From Chamaecyparis obtusa (taxonomy: Eukaryota; Streptophyta; Pinopsida; Cupressales; Cupressaceae), in NCBI GenBank assembly GCA_027943335.1, contig BSBK01000522.1, positions 62,001-126,000 on the forward strand: a stretch of 64,000 nucleotides of DNA. The letters are read 5' to 3'. The position numbers and the translations under genes are program-made. Below, one piece after another: positions 1-9,863 of the stretch; positions within the stretch are counted from its first letter, which is position 1, and each line of letters opens with the position of its first letter. Below the pieces are notes generated by a model. It searched no databases. It was not told where the DNA came from and saw nothing but the letters and a program-made list of their open reading frames with translations.

Positions 1-499
1 CATGATCTTGACACAACTTGAATGGGCTCAAAATGAGTTCGTATGCAGAAGTTATGTGCAGTAAAAGGCTCGATCAAATAGGGAATAAAACATTAAAAAA
101 GGTGAAAAATTGGTTGTCTCAAATCCAAGCAAAAATGATGCCAAGTTGCAGTGCTTATTGTGCTAATTCTGGAACTATATTTAGTTTTGAAAATGGACTC
201 CATATGTGAAAGTTATGGCGGGTCAAAGTTACCAAGAAATTGGTTGACCAAATGACATCAACATGATGTCAAGCTGCTAGTCAACACATCCAATCAAGTG
301 GTGACACATGGCAACACATGTGGCATGATGACATGTCAAGAAAAGGTGATGTGGCAATGTGTACACTTGGTGCAATCAGGTGCTGACACATGTTCGCCCA
401 TGGTTCAATTGTTTGATGCCACATGGCACCTCAGTAGCAGAAGGTGTTTGAATGGTTTCAAAAAACCATGTTTATTTGTTTAAAATTATGAATGGGGGT

Positions 500-566
500 G
501 ATAGGGGGAGTTGAACCCTACACCTCCCCCTTCCGAAATCTCCTCCTAACCGCTACACCATCGACA
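500..566 (-). other. tRNA-like module 1 in 5' LTR (Pol III box A/B-like)
   Basis: Read on the minus strand, the segment has a box-A-like GGTGTAGCGGTTAGG and, 40-odd bases on, a box-B-like GGTTCAACTCC. The right-LTR copy (4306-4369) is closer to consensus, with GGTTCGACTCC. The spacing fits a tRNA-like promoter, but I could not fold a full cloverleaf. It is probably a tRNA-derived insert fixed in the LTR family, and not a working tRNA gene. Confidence 0.55.
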
Positions 567-636
567 GTTTCGGTGTAGACAATTACCATTAAATAGGTTT
601 TGTTATAGATTTGAGTGGTATAAAACAAATTAACTT

Positions 637-705
637 TATTGGAGGTCAAACTCATGATTCCCCATTTACGATCTTCCCTCCTTGCCATTGAGTCATAATT
701 GTGTC
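637..705 (-). other. tRNA-like module 2 in 5' LTR
   Basis: On the minus strand there is a T-arm-like GAGTTTGACCTCC; in the right LTR this is GAGTTCGACCCCC. A box-A-like TGACTCAATGGCAAGG lies upstream. It follows module 1 by about 70 bp in the same orientation, so the two look like a tandem of degenerate tRNA relics. The box A match is weaker than in module 1. Confidence 0.4.
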
Positions 706-965
706 ACATTCTATTTTTGAATGGCCTTGATATTATTGTCAGAAAAATAATGAGTGGTGATCTGAATGAATAGGGGCCTAAGCCCTCTCCATAACTTTTG
801 CAAACATTAATAACAAAAATATTTTTAAGGAATTTTAAACTTGGAGCCTAAAAAATAATAAGGGCCAAGGGAATTTATCTTAACAAATTTATTTGTTATG
901 TAAAAGGGGTTATGGTTAGAATATTTGGTTATTTGGTTTTACACCAAATACGAAAAACATTTTTG

Positions 966-973
966 TATAAAAG
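966..973 (+). promoter_or_regulatory. LTR TATA box
   Basis: TATAAAAG followed by a G run sits about 500 bp before the LTR end, as expected for the U3 promoter of an LTR retrotransposon. The right LTR has CATAAAAG at the same place (about 5395), a changed first base. Confidence 0.55.
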
Positions 974-1486
974 GGGGTTGTTGTCTTTTGGAAAATAATT
1001 AGCCTTGGAGGAATTGTTTGTAACTCTGCAGGAGAACTTCTCGGGAGAATTTTTGAGAGAAAATTATAAAGTGAGGAGATTTTGATAGCACAAAGGCATT
1101 GTGTATTGTCTTCAAGTGCACATAAGAGACTATGAACAAGGTTAAACCTTAGAAGTTCTAATAAGGAAATTTTCTTGGCAACATTAATTAAGCGGTCCCT
1201 GAATTGAGAAGCGGATCCAAAGACGTAGTCCTAACTGGATGAACTCCGTTATCAAGTGTTTGCATTTCCTTTTCTATCTCTATCTTCTTCTCAAAATTAT
1301 TTCAGTTTTATTGTTCTCTTTTATGTTATTAAACATATAGTTGAATTAAGTGTTTAAAGTATAACTCTTTTTTTGTAATTTCAATGGTTAAATATGTAAG
1401 CACACAATTACTTCATGGACTAGGGAATTAAATATGTAATTGGATTAAGTTGGTAAAAATTTAACGTCCTAGTTTACAGATTAAGT

Positions 1487-1499
1487 TTGGTATCAAAGC
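1487..1499 (+). other. Primer-binding site of Gag-Pro element
   Basis: TGGTATCAAAGCC lies just after the 5' LTR. It matches the usual plant primer-binding site complementary to the 3' end of initiator tRNA-Met (TGGTATCAGAGC) with one change. It fixes the element as plus-oriented. Confidence 0.8.
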
Positions 1500-1689
1500 C
1501 CATTTTACATGAAATTGTAGTTGGTGAATGTTAACCAGGTTGAGATTAAAGCGAGGAGAAGGTACACTCAAATAATTTAATCCAAAGATCAGTTTGAGGT
1601 GAGTAACTTGAATATCAAACATGTAAGAACGAGGAGAAGGAAAGACTCTGACTCCCAATTCTGGAATCTTTGATAATAAAGAAGTATTT

Positions 1690-3602
1690 CACAAAATGCT
1701 CTTGGACATGAAGACGATGATAGAAGAGTTGTACACAAAGTGACAAAGGAAAAATGAGAGAAATGATAGAAAGGAGAAAGTTAAATCATCATCAAAAGAT
1801 GACAAAGGTAAAGGAGTAGGAGGTGGTAGTGACCCTCCTAAACCTTCGTCTCCATCTTCTTCATCCTTTTCATCCTATTCATATTCTTTTCTACTTCTTC
1901 CAAAAAGAAACAACCTGTGCAAACACCTTTGTTAAAATTGGATGTTAAATTTGAGTTTCCTATATATAATGGTGAATTAGATACATAAAAATTGGATAAC
2001 TGGCTTAAGAAGATCGAAGTGTATTGTAGGGTTCAACAGACATTGGATGATTCTTCCAAAATCCAGCTAGCTACTCTCTGAATGGGAAGTACTACATTAG
2101 TAGGGTGGGAGAGTAAGATCCATGATGATCTTTCTACGCACGGTAAAATTATTTCATCTTGGTATGAGTTTACTTCTACTTTAAAGAAACAATTTTATCC
2201 TTTAGGTTATATGAAACAACTGTTATAGATTGGAAAAACTTAAGACAGTGTAAGCGACAGTCTATGAAAGAGTATACATAGGTGTTTAAAAAGAGAGCAC
2301 TTACTCTTGGTATTCCTCTTTATACACAATAAAATTTATTAAAGTATATAGGTGGATTGCATTCACATTTGAAACATATAATCTTTATGTTTAGTCCATC
2401 TAACTTTGATGAAGTGTGTGTACACGCAACCCATATTGAAGCAGGTGAAAGGAACATAAGTTTTAGTTCAAATAAGGAATTTGTCCCTTCAACTGAAGGC
2501 AATAAGAAGGGTATGAAAGTAACTACTGTGAAGAAAGAGGAAGGTGAAAAGACTACTTGTTCAAATTGTTAGAAGAAAGGGCATGAGGATGAAAAGTGTT
2601 GGAAACTGCATCGGGAGTTACAACCAAAGTGGTTTAAGAAGGATCGTAAAGGAAAGTAGAAAACCACAACTGTTGTTCAGGATTTGAGATCGGATTCTGA
2701 TGATGAAACAAAGATATCAGTTGTCTGTTTGAAAGGTAAAAGATTTTGTTGATTCCACCACTAATGTTGCATGTGCTTCCACTTCCAAAAGTCATGATGT
2801 TCTTGAAGATAAAATATGTGAATTGTTTCATATATGGGTGATTTATAAGAACACTAAGACTGATACACTCATAGATAGTGGTTCCCAATTTAATCTAATA
2901 TCTGAGGAAGTTGTTAAATAATTGGGATTATAAATTAAGCCACATAAGAGACCTTATCCATTAGGTTGGATGTACAATGATAATATATTACAAGTAACTA
3001 AGCAATGTACATTAAGATTTGCAATAACATCTAAGTTCATAGATGAGGTTGAATTTGATGTGGTGCCACTAGACATCTATGGGATTGTGTTGGGTAGTCC
3101 GTACTTATATGATAGGAAAGATATCTTTTACATGGAACATAATAAGTATCATTTGTTTAAGAATGGAATTGAATACATTGTGAAAGCTCATGACATGAAC
3201 AATGATGGATCAATTGTAAACATAGGGAATTTGAAAATGATTGTAAATGCAAGCAATAATCTGACTCTCATGTCTGTAGTAGCCAGTGATGTTAAAGTGT
3301 CACCGATAGAAGAATGTTGGGATTAGTTGCAAGCAGAGACAAGTCTTCAACCAATAATGGTAATAGAGGATTTGAGTGATTCATTTTCTTAAGGTGTTTT
3401 TGTGTAGGAGATCCAGAGTGTTGATAATTTTTCCATTTCTTCTATTTTCTCAGTGTTGTTTCTTCTTTTCCTTCTAGTTGGTACTATGTGGATGATGGAT
3501 GTAACAATGAATGTTGGTGGATGTATAGTTGATTATGTCAATATTTCTATCTTATTTTTCATTATGTTTATGATGAGTCAGATGTACATAATTCCAACAT
3601 AA
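1690..3602 (+). pseudogene. gag-protease-hydrophobic tail polyprotein, degenerate; no RT or integrase
   Basis: A degenerate polyprotein fills the whole internal region. After a K/S/P-rich N-terminus comes a gag core (about 1930-2480) with the typical KLDxxLKKIEVYC and W-x-F-x-x-LKKQFYPLGY segments. A CCHC zinc knuckle follows near 2550-2600 (C-S-N-C...GHEDEKC, with a stop inside), then a retropepsin-like protease with its DSG motif near 2874 and a fold that continues to 3326 (DVVPLDIYGIVLGSPYLYDR). The protease frame then runs on, through stops that look like decayed Gln codons, into a hydrophobic segment (about 3417-3599) ending at TAA. There are several frameshifts. No reverse transcriptase, RNase H or integrase is present between the LTRs, so the element would need enzymes in trans. 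Confidence 0.75.
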
Positions 3603-3690
3603 TGTACACATGATACTAGACAAGTGAGGAGAACATGCCATCACTTGAATTGTATGTTAAAATAGAATTTTCCAGGTCCAAAATCTTCTC

Positions 3691-3702
3691 AGTGGGGAGG
3701 AA
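3691..3702 (+). other. Polypurine tract of Gag-Pro element
   Basis: AGTGGGGAGGAA lies directly before the TG that opens the right LTR, the normal position for the plus-strand priming site. Confidence 0.7.
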
Positions 3703-4305
3703 TGATCCAGGTGGATCTAGAGAACCTTAAAATTTTACAGTCTCAGATTCTCATGAAAAAAACATCAATGCATGGAGTTCCCTGACATGATCTTAACATA
3801 ACTTGAATGGGCTCAAAAAGAGTTTGTATACAAAAGTTATGTGTAGTCAAAGGTTCGGTCAAATAGGGAATCAAACATTCAAAAAGGTGAAAACTTGATT
3901 GTCTCAAATCCAAGAAAAAAATGACGCCAAGTCATAGTTCTTATCACATTGATTTCAGAACTATATTTGGTTTTGAAAATAGACTATGTATGTGAAAGTT
4001 ATGGCCGATCAAAGTTACCAGGAAAAGGGTTGACCAGATGACATCAACATGACGTCAGAAGCTAGTCAGGGCAACCAATCAAGTGGTGACATGTGGAATA
4101 TTATGTGGTAGCATATGTGGCATGATGACATGACAAGACAAGGTGATATGGCAAGGTGGGTGACATGGCATTGTGTACACTTGGTGCCATCGGGTGCTGA
4201 CATGTGTCCGCCCATGGTTCAATTGTTTGATGCCATGTGGCACCTCGGTAGTAGAAGGTGTTTGAACGGTTTCAAATAATCATGTTTATTTATTTAAAAT
4301 TATGA

Positions 4306-4369
4306 ATGGGGGAGTCGAACCCTACACCTCCCCCTTCCAAAATCTTCTCCTAACCACTACACCACTGAC
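4306..4369 (-). other. tRNA-like module 1 in 3' LTR (better preserved)
   Basis: On the minus strand it reads GGTGTAGTGGTTAGG (box A) and GGTTCGACTCC (an exact match to the box B consensus), with 43 bp between box starts. This is the best-preserved copy of the module at 500-566. Confidence 0.6.
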
Positions 4370-4442
4370 AATTTTGGTGTAGAGAGTTACCATTAAATAG
4401 GTTTTGTTATTTATTTGAGCGGTATAAAATAAATTAACTTTA

Positions 4443-4488
4443 TTGGGGGTCGAACTCGTGACTCCTTGTCGTTGAGTCATAATTGTGT
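4443..4488 (-). other. tRNA-like module 2 in 3' LTR
   Basis: Contains GAGTTCGACCCCC on the minus strand, similar to a T-arm, downstream of a weak box A. It is shorter than the left-LTR copy (637-705) by a deletion in the middle. Confidence 0.4.
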
Positions 4489-4724
4489 CACATTTTATTT
4501 TTGAATGACCTTGATTTTATTGTCAAAAAAACAATGAGTGATGATTCGAATGAATAGGGGCCAAAACCCTCTCCATAAATTTTGCAAATGTTAATAACAA
4601 AAATATTATTAAGGAATTTTAAACTTGGAGCATGAAAAATAATAAGAGCCAAGAGAATTTACCTTAACAAATTTATTTGTTATGTAAAAAGGGTTATGGT
4701 TAGAATATTTGGTCATTTGGTTTT

Positions 4725-5363
4725 TGAAGAAGGGCCACACCACCCTTAACAACTCATAACCAAAGACATAACAACATAGAGACAAAGAGAAGACAAAATG
4801 CTTTTCAAAGCATACATTAATAATTGAAAATACTTACAACTTCAACAAAATGATATCATTGCTATAACTTCTTCAAGAAGAGAGCTTACAAACATAGAGA
4901 GTTTACAATGAGAGAGCTTCTTCCCAATATGAGATCTTACAACCTGAGAGCTTGCTTATGAATGCTCATATGCCTTCCTTATATAGGCACTTACCACCCA
5001 AGATATTACAACACAACCAATGTGGGATAATTGATAGATCTAATTACCTTGATACAAATATTAAATACCCACCCAATTAATATTAAGCACCACCATGTGG
5101 GCCAATTAGAAAATTACATTGCTTTTGTGGCCAATAAAAAAATAGAAAGGTGTATCTACCTAGCTACAAATATTAAATGCAAGAAATTTCCACAAACTTC
5201 TAAATTGCCACCTACACACCTCGATAAATGATTTTTTTTTCACCTATGCACCTTGGTAGGTGAAATAACCTTTTTTTTTCCTTCAATTTTCATCACTTTC
5301 TCTCTCCTCCATTTTTAAAAAAATCATGCCCCCTTTTATTTTGTGATGCAAGATGCTCCTGCA
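4725..5363 (-). mobile_element. Solo LTR (639 bp) inserted in 3' LTR
   Basis: The segment is absent from the left LTR. It runs TGAAGAAG...CTCCTGCA in plus coordinates. On the minus strand it has a TATA-like CTATATAAGG at about 4978-4987 and a U/G-rich leader-like stretch after it, as in an LTR promoter. Flanks are TTGGTTTT (4717-4724) and TTAGTTTT (5364-5371), an 8-bp near-repeat. If the LTR really ends CATTA, the target duplication is the 5-bp GTTTT. No internal coding sequence is present, so it is a recombined solo LTR. Confidence 0.7.
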
Positions 5364-5910
5364 TTAGTTTTACACCAAATAAGGAAAATATTTTGCATAA
5401 AAGGGGGGTTATTATCTTTTGGAAAATAATTAGCCTTGGGGGAATTGTTTGTAACCCTAGAGGAGAACTTCTTGGGAGAATTTTTGAGAGAAAATTGTAA
5501 ATTAAGGAGATTTTGTTAGCACGCAAGCATTGCATATTGTCTTCAAGTGCATAGAAGAGAATCTGCACAGGGTTAAAGCTTGGATGTTGTAATAAGGCAT
5601 TTTTCTTGGCAACATTAATTAAGTGGTCCCCGAATTGAGAAGCAGACCGAGAAACATACTCCTAACTGGACGAACTCCGTTATCAAGTGTTTGCATTTTC
5701 TCTTCTATCTCTCTCTTCTCAAAATTCTTTCAGTTTTATTATTCTCTTTTTTATGTTATTAAACACAGTTGATTTAAGTGTTTAAAGTATAACTCTTTCT
5801 TATAATTTCAATGGTTAAATACACAACCACACAATTACTGTCTGGATTTGGGAATTAAATCTCTAATTGGATTAAGTTGGTAAAACTTTAATGTCCTAGT
5901 TTATAGATCA

Positions 5911-6145
5911 AGCTTTCTTTGCACATATAATGCAATATTTTATTGATTTCTAAACAATATATTGGGCAACTTTTGTAGTTGAAAGGGTTGTCCCCATGTA
6001 CACCACTATATTGTGGTAAGCATGCTATTTTATGTTTATTTCTATTAAGTTTCTTTAACTATTGTAAAGATCTGAGATTTTTTTTTACATAACTCTCCTC
6101 TCAAGATTAGTGTAGGAAGTTGTGTTGCCACTTAACTTCCTTACA
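5911..6145 (+). mobile_element. 3' end of 5' LTR of old Ty1/copia element
   Basis: About 235 bp between the Gag-Pro element and a primer-binding site, ending ...CCTTACA. The rest of this LTR must lie left of the Gag-Pro element, outside the window, meaning that element inserted into this LTR. No matching right LTR is in the window, so the assignment rests on position. Confidence 0.55.
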
Positions 6146-6147
6146 AG

Positions 6148-6160
6148 TGGTATTAGAGCC
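6148..6160 (+). other. Primer-binding site of old copia element
   Basis: TGGTATTAGAGCC, one change from the initiator tRNA-Met complement, three bases after the LTR end. Confidence 0.7.
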
Positions 6161-6268
6161 TAATCACCTTTAGTTTTCATTATGGGTTGTTGCATTTTTT
6201 GAACTAATCAAGATTTGAGAGGGATTTTATAGATGATACTTTGTGATATTGTTGCATAATTTTTTCAT

Positions 6269-8707
6269 ATGGCTAGTTTTTTAGGGTCAATAGAGGTAGA
6301 GAAGGTTTCTAGATCTAATTTAATATTGTGGAAGCTACAGGTGGAGGATTTTTAATAATTGAGATTTGTGGGATGTTGTTGATGAAAATGTCTTGAGACC
6401 TAAAAATTAGGATGAGGCTACTAAATATGTTGTTATAGACTATAAAGCCAGGGTTATCATCAGATTGTGCCTTGTGGAGTGTATTTTTATCAATGTCCAT
6501 GAAGAGTCCTATGCGAAAAAGCTATGTAAGAAGCTTGGTGAGATGTATCAAGCCAAATCTTTACTAAATAAGACTTTCTTGAGGAAGAAACTATATTATT
6601 TTTGAATGGAGAAGGGTGGAAAAACCAAAGACCACTTGGAAGCATTCAATATGTTGGTGGATCAATTGGGATTAGTTGCTTTCAAGATGGGTGACGAGGA
6701 GAAATGTCAGATCTTACTTTGTTCTTTGCCCAATTTATGAGATTCTCTTGTTATGGATATTGGTAATACTTATGTTATTTTGAAGACTAAATATGTGGTG
6801 GGTTCTTTTCTTTCTGAAGAGATGAGGAGGAAGGTATCCATAAGTGCCAAGGAGGCCCAAGTTGTTTGTAGAATACCTAAGGAAAAAGGTAAGAAAAATG
6901 TAATAGATTTAAATCTAGGGGGAGATCCAAATCTCCTAGAAAGTACAAATTTAGTTGTTGGAATTATGGCAAGCCTATACATATTCATAAAGAATGAAAA
7001 GAAGAAGAAAAAGAAGAAATTTGATTCTAATTACAAACTCTAGAAGGAATATGGTGATGTGTTCATTGCATCTTTGGCCACTCATGCATGTGATGATGCG
7101 TGGTTAATTGACTTAGGCACATCTTTTTATATGATCTCTAATAAAGATTGGTTTTCTGGATGTGAAAAATTTGACGGAGGTAAGGTGTACATGGGTGATA
7201 ATTCTCATTTAAATATTTTTGGTCATAGTCAAGATAGAATCATGTTTCTTGATGGTGGAATAAGAAATATTAATAGTGCGATGCATCTCTCTAGTCTAAG
7301 ATGTTTTATTATTATTTGTGATCAAACTAAATGATTCGGGTATGCATGTAACCTCTTTTGATGCAAGATGCTAAATGGTGAGAGGCGTTATGGTGATTGC
7401 GAGAGGTTTCAAGATTGGCATATTGTATAAGATGGATGCATATACCATTGAGTGTAATATTATTTCTGTGAAGACCAATTCTGTGGATACTTCATTAGAA
7501 AAGATGAGGGTTTCACCTTTGATAGATTGTCATGGATTTTTCTACCTAAGGGTGCATTTTCTCTTGAAATAAAGTTACCAACAAATAAGAGTATGTTATA
7601 GCACTAGAGACTTGACCGCATTGGAGAGAAGGACATAAGGACCTTTAAGAATAAAAACCTTGTTGAAGGTTTGAATGATTGTAAACTTGATTTTGATTTC
7701 TATGAGCATTGCATTTATGGAAAGAAAAACCATGTTATTTTTTACTCGAGTTCTCATAAATCTTGTGGTGTGTTGGATCTTATTCATTATGATAAGTTTT
7801 ATCCTCTAGATGCACCTTCCAATGGAGAGTCTAGATATTATGTTTCATTTATTGATGATTATAAAAAAAAGAAACGTGCATGTTTCATAAAGAGTAAATC
7901 TAATATTTTCAGTTGATTTAAAGAATTTGAAGCAATGGTTGAATTGCATACTAGAAGAAAAATAAGATGTTTGAGAACTGATAATGGTGATGAATTTTTC
8001 TCTAATGATTTTGTTAGATTTTGAAAATATTGTGGCATTCATAGGCATACAAAAACTCCATATGCTCCTTAATAGAAAGGAGTTTCCAAAATGATGAATA
8101 GGATGTTGATGAATAAGTCTAGGAGCATGCTAACTGGTGGTAGCCTAGAACAAAGGTTTTGGGCTAAAGCTATTGCCATTTCTTTCTACCTAATTAACAG
8201 GTCTCTTACATTAACTCTTGTTGATAAAAAACATATGGAGGCATGGTTAGGACATAAGGATTCCTTGAGACACCTTAGAGTTTTTGGCTATGAGGCATAT
8301 GCATATATGCCAAAGGAGAAGAAACCAAAGTTGGAGAGAAATGATGTGAAATATATTTTCGTCCAATATAGTTATGGTGTAGAAGGATACAAGAAAGGTC
8401 CAAAAAAGTGATACACATTAGAAGTTTTATCTTTAGAAACCAACCCTCTTTTTGTTACATTGTAACTTGAAAAAAATAAAAAAGAATATGTGATTCAACT
8501 AACTTCTATGCTTGAGAAACTTGAATTGAGGCCCATAGATAGACAATAAGTTGAGGAGAGCTCATCTAGCTTTAAATTTTTAGAAGAAGATGAAGAACCT
8601 CCAACCCAACTTGTTCACAGGTCTACAAGACATAAACAACCACCTGAACTGTATTTTCCCAATGATTAGAGATCTGTATTTAAAAAAAAATAATAGCATG
8701 GATATGT
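6269..8707 (+). pseudogene. Ty1/copia gag-protease-integrase, first half, degenerate
   Basis: In order: a copia gag (from about 6269, with a typical N-terminal LILWKLQ motif); a decayed zinc knuckle near 6950-7000 (the Cys positions are partly lost); a protease-region motif near 7095-7140 (LIDLGTSFYM, where DSGAS is usual, so the catalytic triplet is damaged); the pre-integrase domain; and an integrase core (7760-8400) with LRTDNGDEFF and the conserved ...FWAKAIAISFYLINR segment. Stops and frameshifts are frequent. The acidic linker before the reverse transcriptase (RSTRHKQPPE, about 8618) is the last piece before element B interrupts at 8708. It resumes at 52487. Confidence 0.85.
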
Positions 8708-9850
8708 TGTAGGGGAAAACCTATAAGAATAATAATAAGAGATTAGTAGCAAATGAACTTAATCAAAATAAACTACTAAATCATAAAACCCTACAAAAAA
8801 ACAAAATGAAAGCATGGTAATTCAAATTAAAATATGAAACTTAATTCAAAGAAAACCAAATATGACTAATATCTTCCGTTACTTCTTTGCACTATATGGA
8901 AGTAGATTGATGTGGTGCTCAGTGTTGGATTCAAGAACACTTCAACGTAGAAATTAGAGAATGATGTTTTATTGCTTGATAAAAAAACCTGCATAGATTA
9001 AATACTACTCAGAAATTGAGATCCTTCATTTCAGTTTCAAGGGGGTTTGTATAGAATTTCATAATTCCATGAACGATTGAGATTGATTTGAGAAAAGTAG
9101 ATTGAATGGATGAGATAATTAGAGAGGAGAAGAATTTGGGTAACCTTCCAAAAATAAAGATTTATTTCCAATTTGAACTCAAAAAGCAAAGAGTCATTTA
9201 GGAAATGAAAGAGAAGATAAGATTTGAAGATATTTTTAATTTTCAAAGATAAAAATCTCCAAAAATGCAACTTTGGAAGAGGAAATGATTTTTTATTTAA
9301 AGTTGATTTTTGCATTTTCAGAAGATATTAGAGTTCAAAATTTTGTTTTTTCAGTTTATGAGGGATTTTAGATTTTTAGAATTTTAATTACCTCATAACT
9401 TTTATTTTTCTAATTTTTGAGAGATTTAAAGATTTAAATTGAATTAAAAATTTAATTTTTAAGAATGATAAAATTACCGTGAAATTAGGAAGAAATTAAT
9501 TGGTAATTAGATGAAATGAAATTACTTTGAAATTGGAATGAAAATTAATTTGAGAAATTAATTTAATTGGGAGGAGTTCATTACCTAATTTAAATAATTA
9601 AAGATAATTATTTAAACTTTAGGATATTAGAAATTAAATTAAATTAATCAATAAAGACCAATTAATTAAGGTTGATTAATTAAATAAAATTAATTATTTA
9701 ATTAATATTAGGGGAATGATTAAGTGATTAAAATATAAGATTATGGAATAACAAGGTGATTAATTAATGATTAAAGAACCATTAATTAATAGAGGAATAA
9801 TTAGCAGTTAAATGTGAGATTGCAAGAGTGTCCATTTTTGGGTGTCTACA
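8708..9850 (-). mobile_element. Left LTR of element B (its 3' LTR)
   Basis: 1143 bp, TGTAGGGG...GTGTCTACA in plus coordinates, collinear with 47233-48150 plus 52281-52486. It is very AT-rich in its second half (runs of AATTAATTAA). There is no coding content; the minus-strand frame at 9037-9315 is also present in the other LTR in altered form and is not taken as a gene. Confidence 0.92.
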
Positions 9851-9863
9851 TTTGCCCCTCTTT
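9851..9863 (-). other. Polypurine tract of element B
   Basis: On the minus strand AAAGAGGGGCAAA lies directly before TGTAGACACCC, the LTR start in the sense orientation. Confidence 0.7.

Larger units (their letters stand above)
1..1483 (+). mobile_element. 5' LTR of Gag-Pro LTR element (left-truncated by window)
   Basis: This is the left LTR of the first element. Position 1 aligns with about 3786 in the right LTR, so about 83 bp of LTR start lie outside the window. The two LTRs run collinear through tRNA-like modules, a TATA box and a shared 3' end near 1478-1483, where a primer-binding site follows. The copies differ by scattered substitutions and small indels, so the insertion is not recent. 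The LTR has no convincing coding content; its two short plus-strand reading frames (18-209, 298-483) are not conserved as frames in the other LTR. Confidence 0.9.
3703..5910 (+). mobile_element. 3' LTR of Gag-Pro element, carrying a nested solo LTR
   Basis: It starts TGATCCAGG after the polypurine tract and is collinear with 1-1483 from 3786. It is interrupted at 4725-5363 by a foreign sequence; without that it is about 1.57 kb, matching the left LTR plus its missing start. The end is placed at a CA (5909-5910) where similarity to the left LTR stops. The flanking duplication cannot be checked because the left flank is outside the window. Confidence 0.88.

Noticed and set aside
500..566. Functional tRNA gene
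   Set aside because: Box A/B-like motifs are present, but I could not fold an acceptor stem or anticodon arm, and the box B of this copy has a changed base.
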